DNA of 60,798 nucleotides from a virus. Positions 41,584-49,603 of the stretch are shown piece after piece. Numbering within the stretch: the stretch's first letter is position 1; each line of letters begins with the position of its first letter. The position numbers were made by a program, and so were the translations under genes. The stretch is taken from the IMG/VR virus record IMGVR_UViG_3300046535_001734, positions 1-60,798 of that record; one strand, given 5' to 3'. The notes beneath the pieces are model-generated. The model ran no database searches, was not told the DNA's origin, and was given only the letters and a program-made list of their open reading frames with translations.

Positions 41584-41966
41584 AGCAGGACCTCCGCGAG
41601 GGCGAGGCGCATCGTCGCCATCAGCGTGGCCTCGATGAACGGCAGGGCCGGCTGGACGTGCGGGAACGGCGGCTGGTTGTAGTTGCGGCCGATGCTGTCC
41701 ATGCCGACGAAGCCGAACTCGAGGCGTCGGCCCTGGGGCGCGTTGGTGCCCAGGGTGCAGATCGCCCCGTGGGGAATCCTTCGGGTGTCGGTCTGCCAAC
41801 TGTTGCGGTAGGCGCCGGTGATGACGTTCGGTCCGGGCCGGCCGGAGGCGTTGCCCCGGATCCTGGCCTGCCCGAGCGTGCCGGTGTGCTCGACGGCGTG
41901 CGCGATGGCCGGGCCGACCTTCTTCGCGGCGAGCTCGAGCTTGGCGGCCAGTTCATCCGGGGTCAC
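41580..41966 (-). CDS. HK97 gp10-like head-tail protein, 128 aa
   Basis: The GTG start at 41966 follows GGAG. A helical N terminus (VTPDELAAKLELAAKKVGPA) is followed by a conserved strand region (YRNSWQTDTRRIPHGAICTL) and FPHVQPALPFIEATLMATMR, the layout of HK97 gp10/minor tail connector proteins. It overlaps both neighbours by 4 bp. Confidence 0.75.
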   Translation of the reverse strand: MTPDELAAKLELAAKKVGPAIAHAVEHTGTLGQARIRGNASGRPGPNVITGAYRNSWQTDTRRIPHGAICTLGTNAPQGRRLEFGFVGMDSIGRNYNQPPFPHVQPALPFIEATLMATMRLALAEVLL

Positions 41967-42412
41967 AACGGTGCTCCGGGGGCCTGGTTCTGGTCCAGCG
42001 GGGTGATGCGGACGACTTCGGTGGTGGCGGCGCGGGACGGGTCCTGGCACGTCCACGTGCGGCCGATCAGAGCCGTGTTGGCGGGGTCATGGACCTGGAC
42101 GACGGTGACAATGGCGTCCTTGGGCACGATGGGCGCCTCGAGCGGCGTCATCAGCCGGTACCTGGACTTGGTCTCCTGCACCCACGGCTGGAGCGCGCCG
42201 GGTGTCGCGGAGATCTCCGACTGCGCGGTCCCGCCCTGCACAGCCCCCGGCCCCTCGTACAGGATCTCCCCGTCCGGACGGGCCAGCTTGCCCGTGACCT
42301 CGTCGAGGACGGGCTTGCCGGTTGCAGGCAGTTCGACCCGCACGGTGTCCAGGAGCAGGTTCTTGCCCACCCAGGCGCGTACGCCGGCGAGGGCTGCGTC
42401 CAGTCCGGGCAT
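41963..42412 (-). CDS. Head-tail stopper, DUF6093-like, 149 aa
   Basis: The ATG at 42412 follows GGAGG by 5 nt. The sequence LLLDTVRVELPATGKPVLDE, then GEILYEGPGAVQ and TPLEAPIVPKDAIVTVVQVH resembles DUF6093 proteins, small beta-barrel head-tail connectors of actinophages. It probably closes the capsid side of the neck. It overlaps neighbours at both ends. Confidence 0.72.
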   Translation of the reverse strand: MPGLDAALAGVRAWVGKNLLLDTVRVELPATGKPVLDEVTGKLARPDGEILYEGPGAVQGGTAQSEISATPGALQPWVQETKSRYRLMTPLEAPIVPKDAIVTVVQVHDPANTALIGRTWTCQDPSRAATTEVVRITPLDQNQAPGAPL

Positions 42413-42810
42413 CAGGTCCTCCCCTGCGCCCACTCGGCGAGCTGCTTGAGGATCGCCTCGGTGACGCCCGTCTTCCCGTCCTCGAGGTCCATGCGGTCCA
42501 GCGCGGCACGTTGCACGGCCGCCGGGTCCAAGCCGAGGACGAATTCGGCGATGGCGGCGCCAGTGTCCTGCTGGACGGCGACCGCCACCCGGGACAGGCC
42601 TTCGAACGCGACGTGGTCGGCCTGCCGGATGTGCAGGACCAGCATGGGCAGGGAGTCGGCGATGGAGTGCTCGAGTTGGTAGCCCACGATCTGCCCGGCT
42701 GGCAGGGGGGTGCCGTCGATGCTGATGGTGGCGCTGCCGGGCTGCGCCTCGATACGGACGCCGCGCGCGGCCGACTCGGCGGGCCCGGTCTGCTGGGGCT
42801 GTTCGGTCAT
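42412..42810 (-). CDS. Structural-region protein, 132 aa
   Basis: The ATG at 42810 overlaps the MuF-like stop. The product has a beta-rich middle (GSATISIDGTPLPAGQIVGY, SLPMLVLHIRQADHVAFEG) and an acidic helix near the C terminus. It is commonly located between connector genes in Streptomyces phages. Exact role unknown. Confidence 0.68.
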   Translation of the reverse strand: MTEQPQQTGPAESAARGVRIEAQPGSATISIDGTPLPAGQIVGYQLEHSIADSLPMLVLHIRQADHVAFEGLSRVAVAVQQDTGAAIAEFVLGLDPAAVQRAALDRMDLEDGKTGVTEAILKQLAEWAQGRT

Positions 42811-43661
42811 ACAGGATCTCCCGATACGAGGCCGCGGCGGCTGTTCAGGTCGGGGCGCGGGACCCACTGGCGGATACAGCCGTGGTGGGCGAGGGGGAAG
42901 GCGGCCGCGTCGTCTGCGGATCGGATGGTGCCGTCGGCATGGTCGGTGTCGGGGTGGGACTGGAATCCGCACTCCGGGCCGTCGATGCATTCGAACCAGT
43001 CGGCCTCGATGTCTAGGCGGCCGGTGTTGATGGCGCCGGCGTTCGCGGCGCTGACGCCCTGCCACATGAGGGCGGAACGAGCCCAGGCTTTGACGGGGTG
43101 GCGTGACTGGTCCGCGTAGATGACGGTGCTCAGCGGGTGGTCTGCGGTGAGTTTCGGGCTGTCGACGCGCGGGGTGCTGTATTCGACGATGACCTGCCGG
43201 ACGGCAGTCTGCACTGCGCGGGCGAATGCTTGGGCGCGGCGGACTGCTTCGGAGATGCGCTGGATGAGGTCGACGTAGAACCCGGCGGTCAGGGTGGTGA
43301 GGGCTGCCTGGTGGGGGGTGGTCCAGCGGAACAGGGTGACGTCGGCGGCAGCACGCTCGAGGGCGCGCAGGGCGCCGTCGCGGTAGATGGTGGGCAGCGT
43401 GGTCGCGGCCCAGCGTTCGGTGAACGCGCGGGCGGACCGGTCGAACTGGGCGACTTGGCCGTTGAAGACGGCCAGGGCTGTACGGAAGCGGCTGGTGGCC
43501 TGGTAGCCGGGCCGGATCTGCTCGACGGCGCGCAGGAGGTCGTCCTGGGCGAGGGTGAGGCGTTTCCATTCCCGGGTGAGCTGGGCGACGGCGGCCGCGA
43601 TGGCCAGGAGGAGTTCCTCCCGTCCGTCGACGGTCCGGTCGACTGGGGTGGGGGTGGTCAT
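42807..43661 (-). CDS. MuF-like head morphogenesis / minor capsid protein, 284 aa
   Basis: The N-terminal two thirds are long helices (TREWKRLTLAQDDLLRAVEQ and RISEAVRRAQAFARAVQTAV), and the C-terminal part contains the capsid-protein-2/MuF-type block ECIDGPECGFQSHPDTDHAD followed by PLAHHGCIRQW, with Cys and His that may bind metal. Such proteins sit in the capsid and may be ejected with DNA. Here it lies after the capsid gene, not before it as in SPP1. Confidence 0.75.
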   Translation of the reverse strand: MTTPTPVDRTVDGREELLLAIAAAVAQLTREWKRLTLAQDDLLRAVEQIRPGYQATSRFRTALAVFNGQVAQFDRSARAFTERWAATTLPTIYRDGALRALERAAADVTLFRWTTPHQAALTTLTAGFYVDLIQRISEAVRRAQAFARAVQTAVRQVIVEYSTPRVDSPKLTADHPLSTVIYADQSRHPVKAWARSALMWQGVSAANAGAINTGRLDIEADWFECIDGPECGFQSHPDTDHADGTIRSADDAAAFPLAHHGCIRQWVPRPDLNSRRGLVSGDPV

Positions 43662-43993
43662 CGCCGGGGCCGTTCGCGGAGGAAGAACACGCCCAGCGCG
43701 TCGGGGTCGCTGGCTTCGGGGTCCACCGGGTCGTCAGGCGCCGGCGGCTGACCGGCTTCGAGTGCGGCGATCTGCCGTTCGTAGGCGGCGATGTTCGCAG
43801 CGGTGTTGATGGCGACGACAGACACGACGGTGATCCCGGACGGCTGGGCCAACAGGGCGGCGAGCCGTTCGCGGGCGATCTCGATGGCGACGGCGCGGGC
43901 GGTGCCGAGGCGGGTGTAGCGGGATACGAGGTCGGCCAGGTCGGTGTCGGTGCCGAGTTGGGCGAGCAGCCACGCTCTGACGGCGGTGTTCAC
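43658..43993 (-). CDS. Head-tail connector protein, 111 aa
   Basis: The GTG at 43993 was chosen because GGAGG lies 5 nt upstream; an ATG at 44005 would overlap that site. The product is mainly helical (NTAVRAWLLAQLGTDTDLAD, ARAVAIEIARERLAALLAQP) with an acidic C-terminal tail, the build of adaptor proteins in siphovirus necks. It is coupled to the MuF-like gene by ATGA. Confidence 0.68.
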   Translation of the reverse strand: MNTAVRAWLLAQLGTDTDLADLVSRYTRLGTARAVAIEIARERLAALLAQPSGITVVSVVAINTAANIAAYERQIAALEAGQPPAPDDPVDPEASDPDALGVFFLRERPRR

Positions 43994-44035
43994 TGCTGCC
44001 TCCATCCGGGGTGGTGGTGGGAAGGGGGTGTGCGG

Positions 44036-44083
44036 GTGCGGGCCCGCCGGGTGGCGCCCCCACCACTGGTGGCGGGCCCGCAC
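44036..44083 (-). terminator. Hairpin after the capsid gene pair
   Basis: GTGCGGGCCCGCC (44036-44048) and GGCGGGCCCGCAC (44071-44083) form perfect 13-bp arms 4 bp after the stop at 44088. It probably lowers read-through from the capsid genes into the connector genes. Confidence 0.75.
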
Positions 44084-44087
44084 GCCG

Positions 44088-44399
44088 CTAGTCGCCGCTG
44101 TTGCCCTCTCCAGCGGCGTCCCGGCCCCGAGACCGGCTTGACGCCGCGGTCTTCTTCGCGGCCGTCTTCTTGGCCGCGGATGCGGCCTGCTTGGTGTCAG
44201 CTCCGTCCGAGTCGTCCGAGTCGTCGCCAGAGGCGTCGTCCTCGTCGGCTTCGGCGGGGAGGTTCCCGTCGATCCAGGCGGACGGGTTCGTCACCAGGGC
44301 GGCCAGCCGCGGTTCCGGGCAGGTGCCCGGGTCGAGGATGACCGTCTCGTGCGTCTCCGGGTCCGTCAGGTGCACGCTCGTTGCGAGTTGGGCGCCCAT
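44088..44399 (-). CDS. Small head-region protein with charged tail, 103 aa
   Basis: Residues 1-50 hold a short conserved unit (SVHLTDPETHETVILDPGTC and LAALVTNPSAWIDGNLP), followed by an acidic stretch and then a Lys/Ala/Ser-rich tail that resembles histone-like tails. It lies 3 bp after the capsid gene. It may bind DNA or the capsid interior; similar genes lie here in many actinophages. Confidence 0.68.
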   Translation of the reverse strand: MGAQLATSVHLTDPETHETVILDPGTCPEPRLAALVTNPSAWIDGNLPAEADEDDASGDDSDDSDGADTKQAASAAKKTAAKKTAASSRSRGRDAAGEGNSGD

Positions 44400-44402
44400 G
44401 GC

Positions 44403-45464
44403 TCACCACACCGTCGCAGCGATGTGGATGTCGGGGGTGTACATGATGGGCATCGCCGCGGCGGAGCCCTTCGTCCACACCTCGACCGGGTCGTCCTCGT
44501 ACCCGGAGGTGACGATGATGCCGGGGGCCTCCTCCTTGGTGATGGAGGGGTTGCCGCCGAAGGACAGCTTGATGCCCTCGGCGGTGAGGCCGTACTGGGT
44601 TTCGCCCATCTGGCGGGCGTCGGGCGGCAGCAGGAAGAACATGTTCTCCGGCAGGGGCCGCTTTGACGTGCCGTCGTCGAGGGGGATGGTGACGTCGTAG
44701 GCCTCGATGGGCGGCAGGTTGTACTGCGCGCGGACCACGTTGACGGCTTCCGGGGACAGGACGGCGGTCGGGGTGGCGCTGGGCGCTACGGACCGGTAGT
44801 ACGCCGCCCGGTAGGAGTCGTTGGCCATGGCCAGCGACCTCGTCTTGTACGAGGTGAGCGCGCGGGTGGGGAGCGGTGCGCCGGTGGAGCGCAGGTACTC
44901 GATCCAGCGCATCTCGTCGCCGAGCATGTCGGCAGCCGGGTTGGTCCAGACGGTCCCGGCGGTCGGCATGTTGTTGGCCGGCACGTTGTGGTTGGCCTCG
45001 ATGGTGAGGCCGTTCTCGCCGACCAGGGTGAACTTGCCGTCGACCAGGAGGTCGCCAGCGGCCAGCTCGAGGCGGTGCTTGATGGACAGGACGTGGGCGG
45101 CGGTGTCGTCCCAGATGCTGTCCTTGAGGTCCTCGCCGTCCATGCCGCGGGAGACGGCCTCAAGGATGACCTGGAGTTCGTCGATCGTGTACTTCTGGCC
45201 GAGCGGCAGAAGCTGACCCTCGGTCTCGTACCGCTGGATCTCGCGGTCGGCGACCTTGACCTGGGCGTTCCACGCCCGGTACGACGCGGCGGCGACGCGC
45301 CGCTTGGTGCCGCGAGTCTTCCACTTCACCGAGTTGACTGTGCGCTCGGGGAAGACGGACTGCGTCAGCAGGTAGTCGGCCGGCGTCTGGATCTGCCGTA
45401 CGAACGCGTTGATGACGGTGGGGTTGATGTCGCGGAGCAGGAGCTCCAGCATGTCGTCAGCCAT
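44403..45464 (-). CDS. Major capsid protein (lambda gpE-type), 353 aa
   Basis: The motif order of the HK97-fold gpE family is visible: NPTVINAFVRQIQTPADYLL at the N terminus, SYRAWNAQVKVADREIQRYE in the E-loop region, LELAAGDLLVDGKFTL, and a C-terminal KEEAPGIIVTSGYEDDPVEV. The gene lies between decoration protein and connectors. It forms the icosahedral shell. Confidence 0.9.
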   Translation of the reverse strand: MADDMLELLLRDINPTVINAFVRQIQTPADYLLTQSVFPERTVNSVKWKTRGTKRRVAAASYRAWNAQVKVADREIQRYETEGQLLPLGQKYTIDELQVILEAVSRGMDGEDLKDSIWDDTAAHVLSIKHRLELAAGDLLVDGKFTLVGENGLTIEANHNVPANNMPTAGTVWTNPAADMLGDEMRWIEYLRSTGAPLPTRALTSYKTRSLAMANDSYRAAYYRSVAPSATPTAVLSPEAVNVVRAQYNLPPIEAYDVTIPLDDGTSKRPLPENMFFLLPPDARQMGETQYGLTAEGIKLSFGGNPSITKEEAPGIIVTSGYEDDPVEVWTKGSAAAMPIMYTPDIHIAATVW

Positions 45465-45477
45465 GTCGGGCCCCTAC

Positions 45478-46215
45478 TCAGGCGGTCTTGTAGATGAAGT
45501 GGACGTTGGATCCGGCGGGTACGTCGGCCGGGTCGAAGGCGACGGGCAGGTACTTGGGGTTGACCTGGCCGAAGACCATGAGCGCCGCCTCGGACTTCGT
45601 GGCGCCCGGGTAGAAGGCGACCTCGGCGTAGAGGAACCCGGCGAACTTCTGGGTGCCGTCGGACGCGGTCGCGGTACCGCCCGCGGTGGTGGTGGCCATC
45701 GTGACGCCGGGGGTGGTGCCGCCGGTCAGGGATGCGGTGGCCGTGGCGGAGGCGACGTTGTCGCCGAGGTACTGGCCGCCGAAGGTGAGCGTGTACGGGC
45801 CGCCCGCGTTGCCGGTGACCTTGATGTCGCCCGGGTTGACGTTGGACAGCGCCTCGAGAGCCGTCTGCACGGCGGCCGCGGTGGCGTTGTAGGCGATGGC
45901 CGCGGTGGTCTGCCCGGAGAACGTGAGGGTGAACGTGCCACCCGTCGGGGATCCGGTGACCGTGGCGGTCTGGACCTCGTTGGTGACCGGGCTGTAGGGC
46001 TCGTACAGCGTGGTCGTGGTGTTGTAGCCGAGCGGGATGCCGGACTTCAGCTTGCGCTGCGGCTGGTGGGCGGTGCCCTCGACCCAGTGCAGGGTCTCGT
46101 CGAACGCCGTCAGGTCGAGAGTGATGGTCTCGTTGGTCTGCGACCCGAACGTGTTCATCAGCCAGCGGCGGCCGAACCCAAGGGTCTCTGTGGTGGTGTA
46201 CGGCTGGATGGACAC
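45478..46215 (-). CDS. Head decoration protein with inserted Ig-like domain, 245 aa
   Basis: The first 75 residues and the last 65 (FLYAEVAFYPGATKSEAALM) resemble lambda gpD-like decoration proteins. Residues 79-178 are a separate domain (EVQTATVTGSPTGGTFTLTF and following) nearly identical in pattern to the C-terminal domain of the major tail protein. It stabilises the head and displays the extra domain outside. Confidence 0.78.
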   Translation of the reverse strand: MSIQPYTTTETLGFGRRWLMNTFGSQTNETITLDLTAFDETLHWVEGTAHQPQRKLKSGIPLGYNTTTTLYEPYSPVTNEVQTATVTGSPTGGTFTLTFSGQTTAAIAYNATAAAVQTALEALSNVNPGDIKVTGNAGGPYTLTFGGQYLGDNVASATATASLTGGTTPGVTMATTTAGGTATASDGTQKFAGFLYAEVAFYPGATKSEAALMVFGQVNPKYLPVAFDPADVPAGSNVHFIYKTA

Positions 46216-46316
46216 GCCGTGCCCCTTTCGCGTGTTCCGCGGGTGTGGGAGAGGTCGCCTGCCTGGCGCCGTCCACGGGGGTCAGGGCGTGGTCCCTTGG
46301 GTGGTGCTGGTCTGGG

Positions 46317-47213
46317 TCAGGCTGCGTCCGGGGCGCGCAGGCCCCGGTCGATGGCCATCTGCCGGGCGGCTGCGTTGATGGCGTCCTTGTCGCCGACGGG
46401 CTGGCGGGGGGCGTTGCCTCCGGCCGGGCCGCCGGACGGGGCGGGGGGAAGCGTCAGGGGGGCGGCCGGGGCGCCGAACAGTTCGGGCCGGCGCTGCTTC
46501 AGCTTGTCGGCGGCCGCGGCAAGGGTGGCGGCGTCGGCGTCCGGGTTGTCGCGCAGGTCGCGGTCCAGCATGGCGAGCGCGTCCTGGAGGTTCGGGGCGG
46601 TGACGTTTCCCTGGTCGTCGGCGATGTCGAGGGCGCCGAGCCGGGTGAGGGCCTGCTCGCGGGCCAGCGCGCGCCGGTCCGCGGCGATCTGGGCGCGGTC
46701 CTGGTCCAGCTTGGTCCGGTCGTCCTGGAGGGTCTGGGCCTGGGTGGTGAGCTCCTCCTGGCGGCGCTGCTCCTCGGTGAGGCGTTCCTTGCGGGTGACC
46801 TCGGCGTCCTTGAGGAGTTGTCCGAACTTTTTGGGGTCGAAGTCGTCGGGGTCGAAGGGCAGTCCGGCGGATTCGGCGAGTTCACGCAGGGCGGCGCGGC
46901 GGCCCTTGGAGTTCTCCCGGGCCATGATCTTGGTGAAGGCGCTCTGGGTCATCGGGGCGCCGGTGCCGTGGTCGAGGAGGACGGCTTCGTCCACGCCCGC
47001 GGTCTGCGGCGCGGCAGGCTGTGGGGTGGGAGGCTGCTGGCCTGCGCGGGCGGCGACGTCGGCCGGGGAAGGCACGGCGGGAGCTGCCGGGGCGGGCGCT
47101 CCGCCCTGTCCGCCGTCGTTGTAGAACACGGCGGCCGCGAGGACACCCGTGTACGGGTGCGCCCAGGCGGTGCGCGGGGTGGGGCCGAGGTGGTGCTGCG
47201 CGGGGCGACGCAT
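46317..47213 (-). CDS. Capsid scaffold protein, 298 aa
   Basis: The ATG at 47213 follows GGGAGG by 10 nt. A Pro/Ala-rich N-terminal half is followed by a strong coiled coil (KERLTEEQRRQEELTTQAQT and LDQDRAQIAADRRALAREQA), a typical scaffold layout, and a Pro-rich tail. It lies between portal and decoration genes. The scaffold guides prohead assembly and is then lost. Confidence 0.78.
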   Translation of the reverse strand: MRRPAQHHLGPTPRTAWAHPYTGVLAAAVFYNDGGQGGAPAPAAPAVPSPADVAARAGQQPPTPQPAAPQTAGVDEAVLLDHGTGAPMTQSAFTKIMARENSKGRRAALRELAESAGLPFDPDDFDPKKFGQLLKDAEVTRKERLTEEQRRQEELTTQAQTLQDDRTKLDQDRAQIAADRRALAREQALTRLGALDIADDQGNVTAPNLQDALAMLDRDLRDNPDADAATLAAAADKLKQRRPELFGAPAAPLTLPPAPSGGPAGGNAPRQPVGDKDAINAAARQMAIDRGLRAPDAA

Positions 47214-47245
47214 CTGTCCAAGTCCTCCCAGACTCGTACTGTTTC

Positions 47246-47260
47246 CAGGCCCCGCGCCTG
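47246..47260 (-). promoter_or_regulatory. Late-gene start-associated element, copy 2
   Basis: The minus strand reads CAGGCGCGGGGCCTG, ending 32 nt before the scaffold start, and is preceded by TTGATCT. The ends CAGGC/GCCTG can pair. Confidence 0.65.
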
Positions 47261-47281
47261 AGATCAAGGACATCACAGATG

Positions 47282-49171
47282 TCACGAGGTGTTCCCCCCG
47301 CTCCCCTGCTGCCCCTGCGCGGCCGGGCCCTGGGCGGCAGCGGCTGCGGGGTCGTCGGACGGCAGGGCGGGCAGCTGGACCGCGGGCGCTTCGGGCTCGT
47401 CGGGGGCTTCGCGGCCGAGGAACTTCGCGGTCTCGTCCACGTTGCCGAGGGCGTCGGCGAGGTTGCGGGCGTCGTCGAAGGAGCGGGCGTCGATCCGCTT
47501 GATCTCTTCCTCGGCGTCGTCGATGGGCCAGCCGATGTCCTGCAGCATTCGGATCGCCGTCTCCAATGAGATCAGCTTGTCGGTGCGGGCGTTGCGAATG
47601 GACTCGAGGGCTGCCGTCTTGTCGGTGGGACGGAACGAGCCGCGCACGATCTTCGCCGGGAGGGGGGTGATGCCCGCCCAGTCGGGGTGCTGGCCGGCGA
47701 GGAACAACCGTTGGACGAACTTGGGGAGGAGCCGGTCGGCGTGGTCGCGGGCCAGGCGCATCCCGGCGATCAGGGAGTCCTCCGGGCCCAGCGCCAACTC
47801 GAGAGCGTACCCGGACGGCATCTTGGACGGGTCCAGGGTGCCAAGGGCGACGGGCGGGATACGGACGACGTTCGCTGCGCGTTCGCCGAGGTCGTGGACC
47901 TGGTTGCGGAGTTCGGCGAGGTTGCGGCTGGTGTCGACGGTGGTGATGCCGCCGCCCTCGCCGAGCGTGAACACCAGACCCGGCCCGGCCTCATAGTGCT
48001 GCTGCCCGGACACCGACTTCCCGGAGATGCCGATCATCGGGGAGCCGGTGGTGGCCGAGGCGCGGCTGGAGTCGGTGTCGGAGCCGGACAGTTCGTCGAA
48101 GATCTGCAGGGCCTTGGCGAGGCTGGACTGCCCCCAGTGCTCCCCCGGCTCGGGCACGGTGTTGGGGACGTGGATGACCGGCAGGAAGTCCTGGTACAGG
48201 TCGAGGCGGTCGAGGATCTCGCCCTGCTCGTTGGTGGCGAAGGACGCCTTGCCCATGGGCAGGCTGTCGATGTCGACAGGGCCCTTGAGGTCGCCGAGGT
48301 CCCAGGTCGCGTCGGTGAGGTAGCAGGTCCTGAACGACGGCTTCTCGGACCAGGGGTACAGGCGGGTGATGGAGCCGTTGGCGTCGACCTGGTCGCCCTG
48401 GCCGAGGACCGGGGCGGACGGGGTGGTGTCGGTGGCTTCGGACATGACGGGGGCGCGCAGGGCCCGGCCGGTGCGGTCGACACCGTTCGCGGTGCGAGGG
48501 CCGATCCAGTCGAGGTGGTAGGTAATGCGGCGCAGCCGGGCCGGCAGCTTGCGGGCCTTGTCCTCCGGGAGTTCCCACGCGAAATGCACTTTGTCGGGGT
48601 AGTCGGAGCCGTCGTCGTCTTCCCCCACGACCGGGAAGTAGAAGCCGGGGTCGAAGGTTTTCACGCGAACGCGCTGCTTGTCGCCGTCCCAGTACAGGAG
48701 GTAGACGCCGTCGCCGAGGCCTACGGCCTTGCGTTCGGTCTGGAGCATCCGCATCGGCAGGAGTTCCTCGTCGGCCCACTCCCGCAGCAGCGTCTGGACG
48801 CGTTCTGCGGCCGCCGACTCCGGGGTCTGCTGGTCGCCTTCGGCGCCGGGCACGGTGATGATCTGCTCACTGCCCAGGACGTCCGAGGTCAGCTTGTCGA
48901 CGAACATCGACGGGTCACCGAACTCGCGCCGGTCGCGGGCCGTATCCCCGTCGACGAAGGCCGACAGTTCGGCGACCTGGTTGTGGTCGTAGGCCTTCAG
49001 CAGCTTGTAGGAGGCCAGGCGGCGCTCGTCGGCGGCGGGGACCCAGGTCGCGGCGGCTTCCGGAAAGGCGCGGCGGTGGGGCATGCCGAGGCTGTCGGAG
49101 AAGATCGGCTTGTAGTTCAGCCACGACCAGCCGTCGATGACGGCCTCTCTCAAGCCGGTGAAGAGGCCCAC
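47282..49171 (-). CDS. Portal protein, 629 aa
   Basis: The GTG start at 49171 follows GGAAGG. The length and motifs (DKLTSDVLGSEQIITVPGAE, GVYLLYWDGDKQRVRVKTFD, RIPPVALGTLDPSKMPSGYA) fit actinophage portal proteins. It forms the dodecameric ring through which DNA enters. The late-gene element at 49190 lies 18 nt upstream, so it has its own start signal besides read-through from the terminase genes. Confidence 0.88.
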   Translation of the reverse strand: MGLFTGLREAVIDGWSWLNYKPIFSDSLGMPHRRAFPEAAATWVPAADERRLASYKLLKAYDHNQVAELSAFVDGDTARDRREFGDPSMFVDKLTSDVLGSEQIITVPGAEGDQQTPESAAAERVQTLLREWADEELLPMRMLQTERKAVGLGDGVYLLYWDGDKQRVRVKTFDPGFYFPVVGEDDDGSDYPDKVHFAWELPEDKARKLPARLRRITYHLDWIGPRTANGVDRTGRALRAPVMSEATDTTPSAPVLGQGDQVDANGSITRLYPWSEKPSFRTCYLTDATWDLGDLKGPVDIDSLPMGKASFATNEQGEILDRLDLYQDFLPVIHVPNTVPEPGEHWGQSSLAKALQIFDELSGSDTDSSRASATTGSPMIGISGKSVSGQQHYEAGPGLVFTLGEGGGITTVDTSRNLAELRNQVHDLGERAANVVRIPPVALGTLDPSKMPSGYALELALGPEDSLIAGMRLARDHADRLLPKFVQRLFLAGQHPDWAGITPLPAKIVRGSFRPTDKTAALESIRNARTDKLISLETAIRMLQDIGWPIDDAEEEIKRIDARSFDDARNLADALGNVDETAKFLGREAPDEPEAPAVQLPALPSDDPAAAAAQGPAAQGQQGSGGNTS

Positions 49172-49189
49172 AGCGATCCTTCCGCTATC

Positions 49190-49204
49190 CAGGCCCCGCG
49201 CCTG
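49190..49204 (-). promoter_or_regulatory. Late-gene start-associated element, copy 3
   Basis: The minus strand reads CAGGCGCGGGGCCTG, 18 nt before the portal start, preceded by CTGATCA. Confidence 0.65.
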
Positions 49205-49207
49205 TGA

Positions 49208-49594
49208 TCAGCGTACGGGCTGGGCATGGTCGGGTTCCCCCGGCTGTTCGGGCAGCGGGACCGTGCGGCGGCCGCCGTCGTAGTCGACGGCGTGCCCGGC
49301 GGCGACGAGGTCCGCGTTGAGGGTGCGGGCGCCCGCGGTGATGGTGCCGAGGATCCGCCCGTACTTCTCGGTCTTGTCGAGTTCGGTGCGCAGGATCAGG
49401 TCGGGCCCGTTCTCGGCGAGCCACTGGGTGGTGAACGCGGTGGCGGCGTCTCCGGCCGGGCTGCCGTGTTCGGGGCAGTTCACGCCGAGGAGTCGGACGC
49501 GTTCGTGGATCTGGATGTGAAATCCCAGGTCGGCGAGGACGTCCAGGGTGTCGCCATCGACGACTCTGGACAGCCGCGCAGCGTAGACATACAT
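49208..49594 (-). CDS. SNase-like thermonuclease, 128 aa
   Basis: The staphylococcal nuclease pattern is complete: VVDGDTLDVL near residue 11, RVRLLGVNCPE with Arg34 and Glu42, and DKTEKYGRILGTI with Arg80. There is no signal peptide, so it acts in the cytoplasm. Placement between terminase and portal is unusual for a nuclease; it may process DNA during packaging or degrade host DNA. It sits 13 bp before the portal's late-gene element. Confidence 0.85.
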   Translation of the reverse strand: MYVYAARLSRVVDGDTLDVLADLGFHIQIHERVRLLGVNCPEHGSPAGDAATAFTTQWLAENGPDLILRTELDKTEKYGRILGTITAGARTLNADLVAAGHAVDYDGGRRTVPLPEQPGEPDHAQPVR

Positions 49595-49603
49595 CGGGTT
49601 CTC

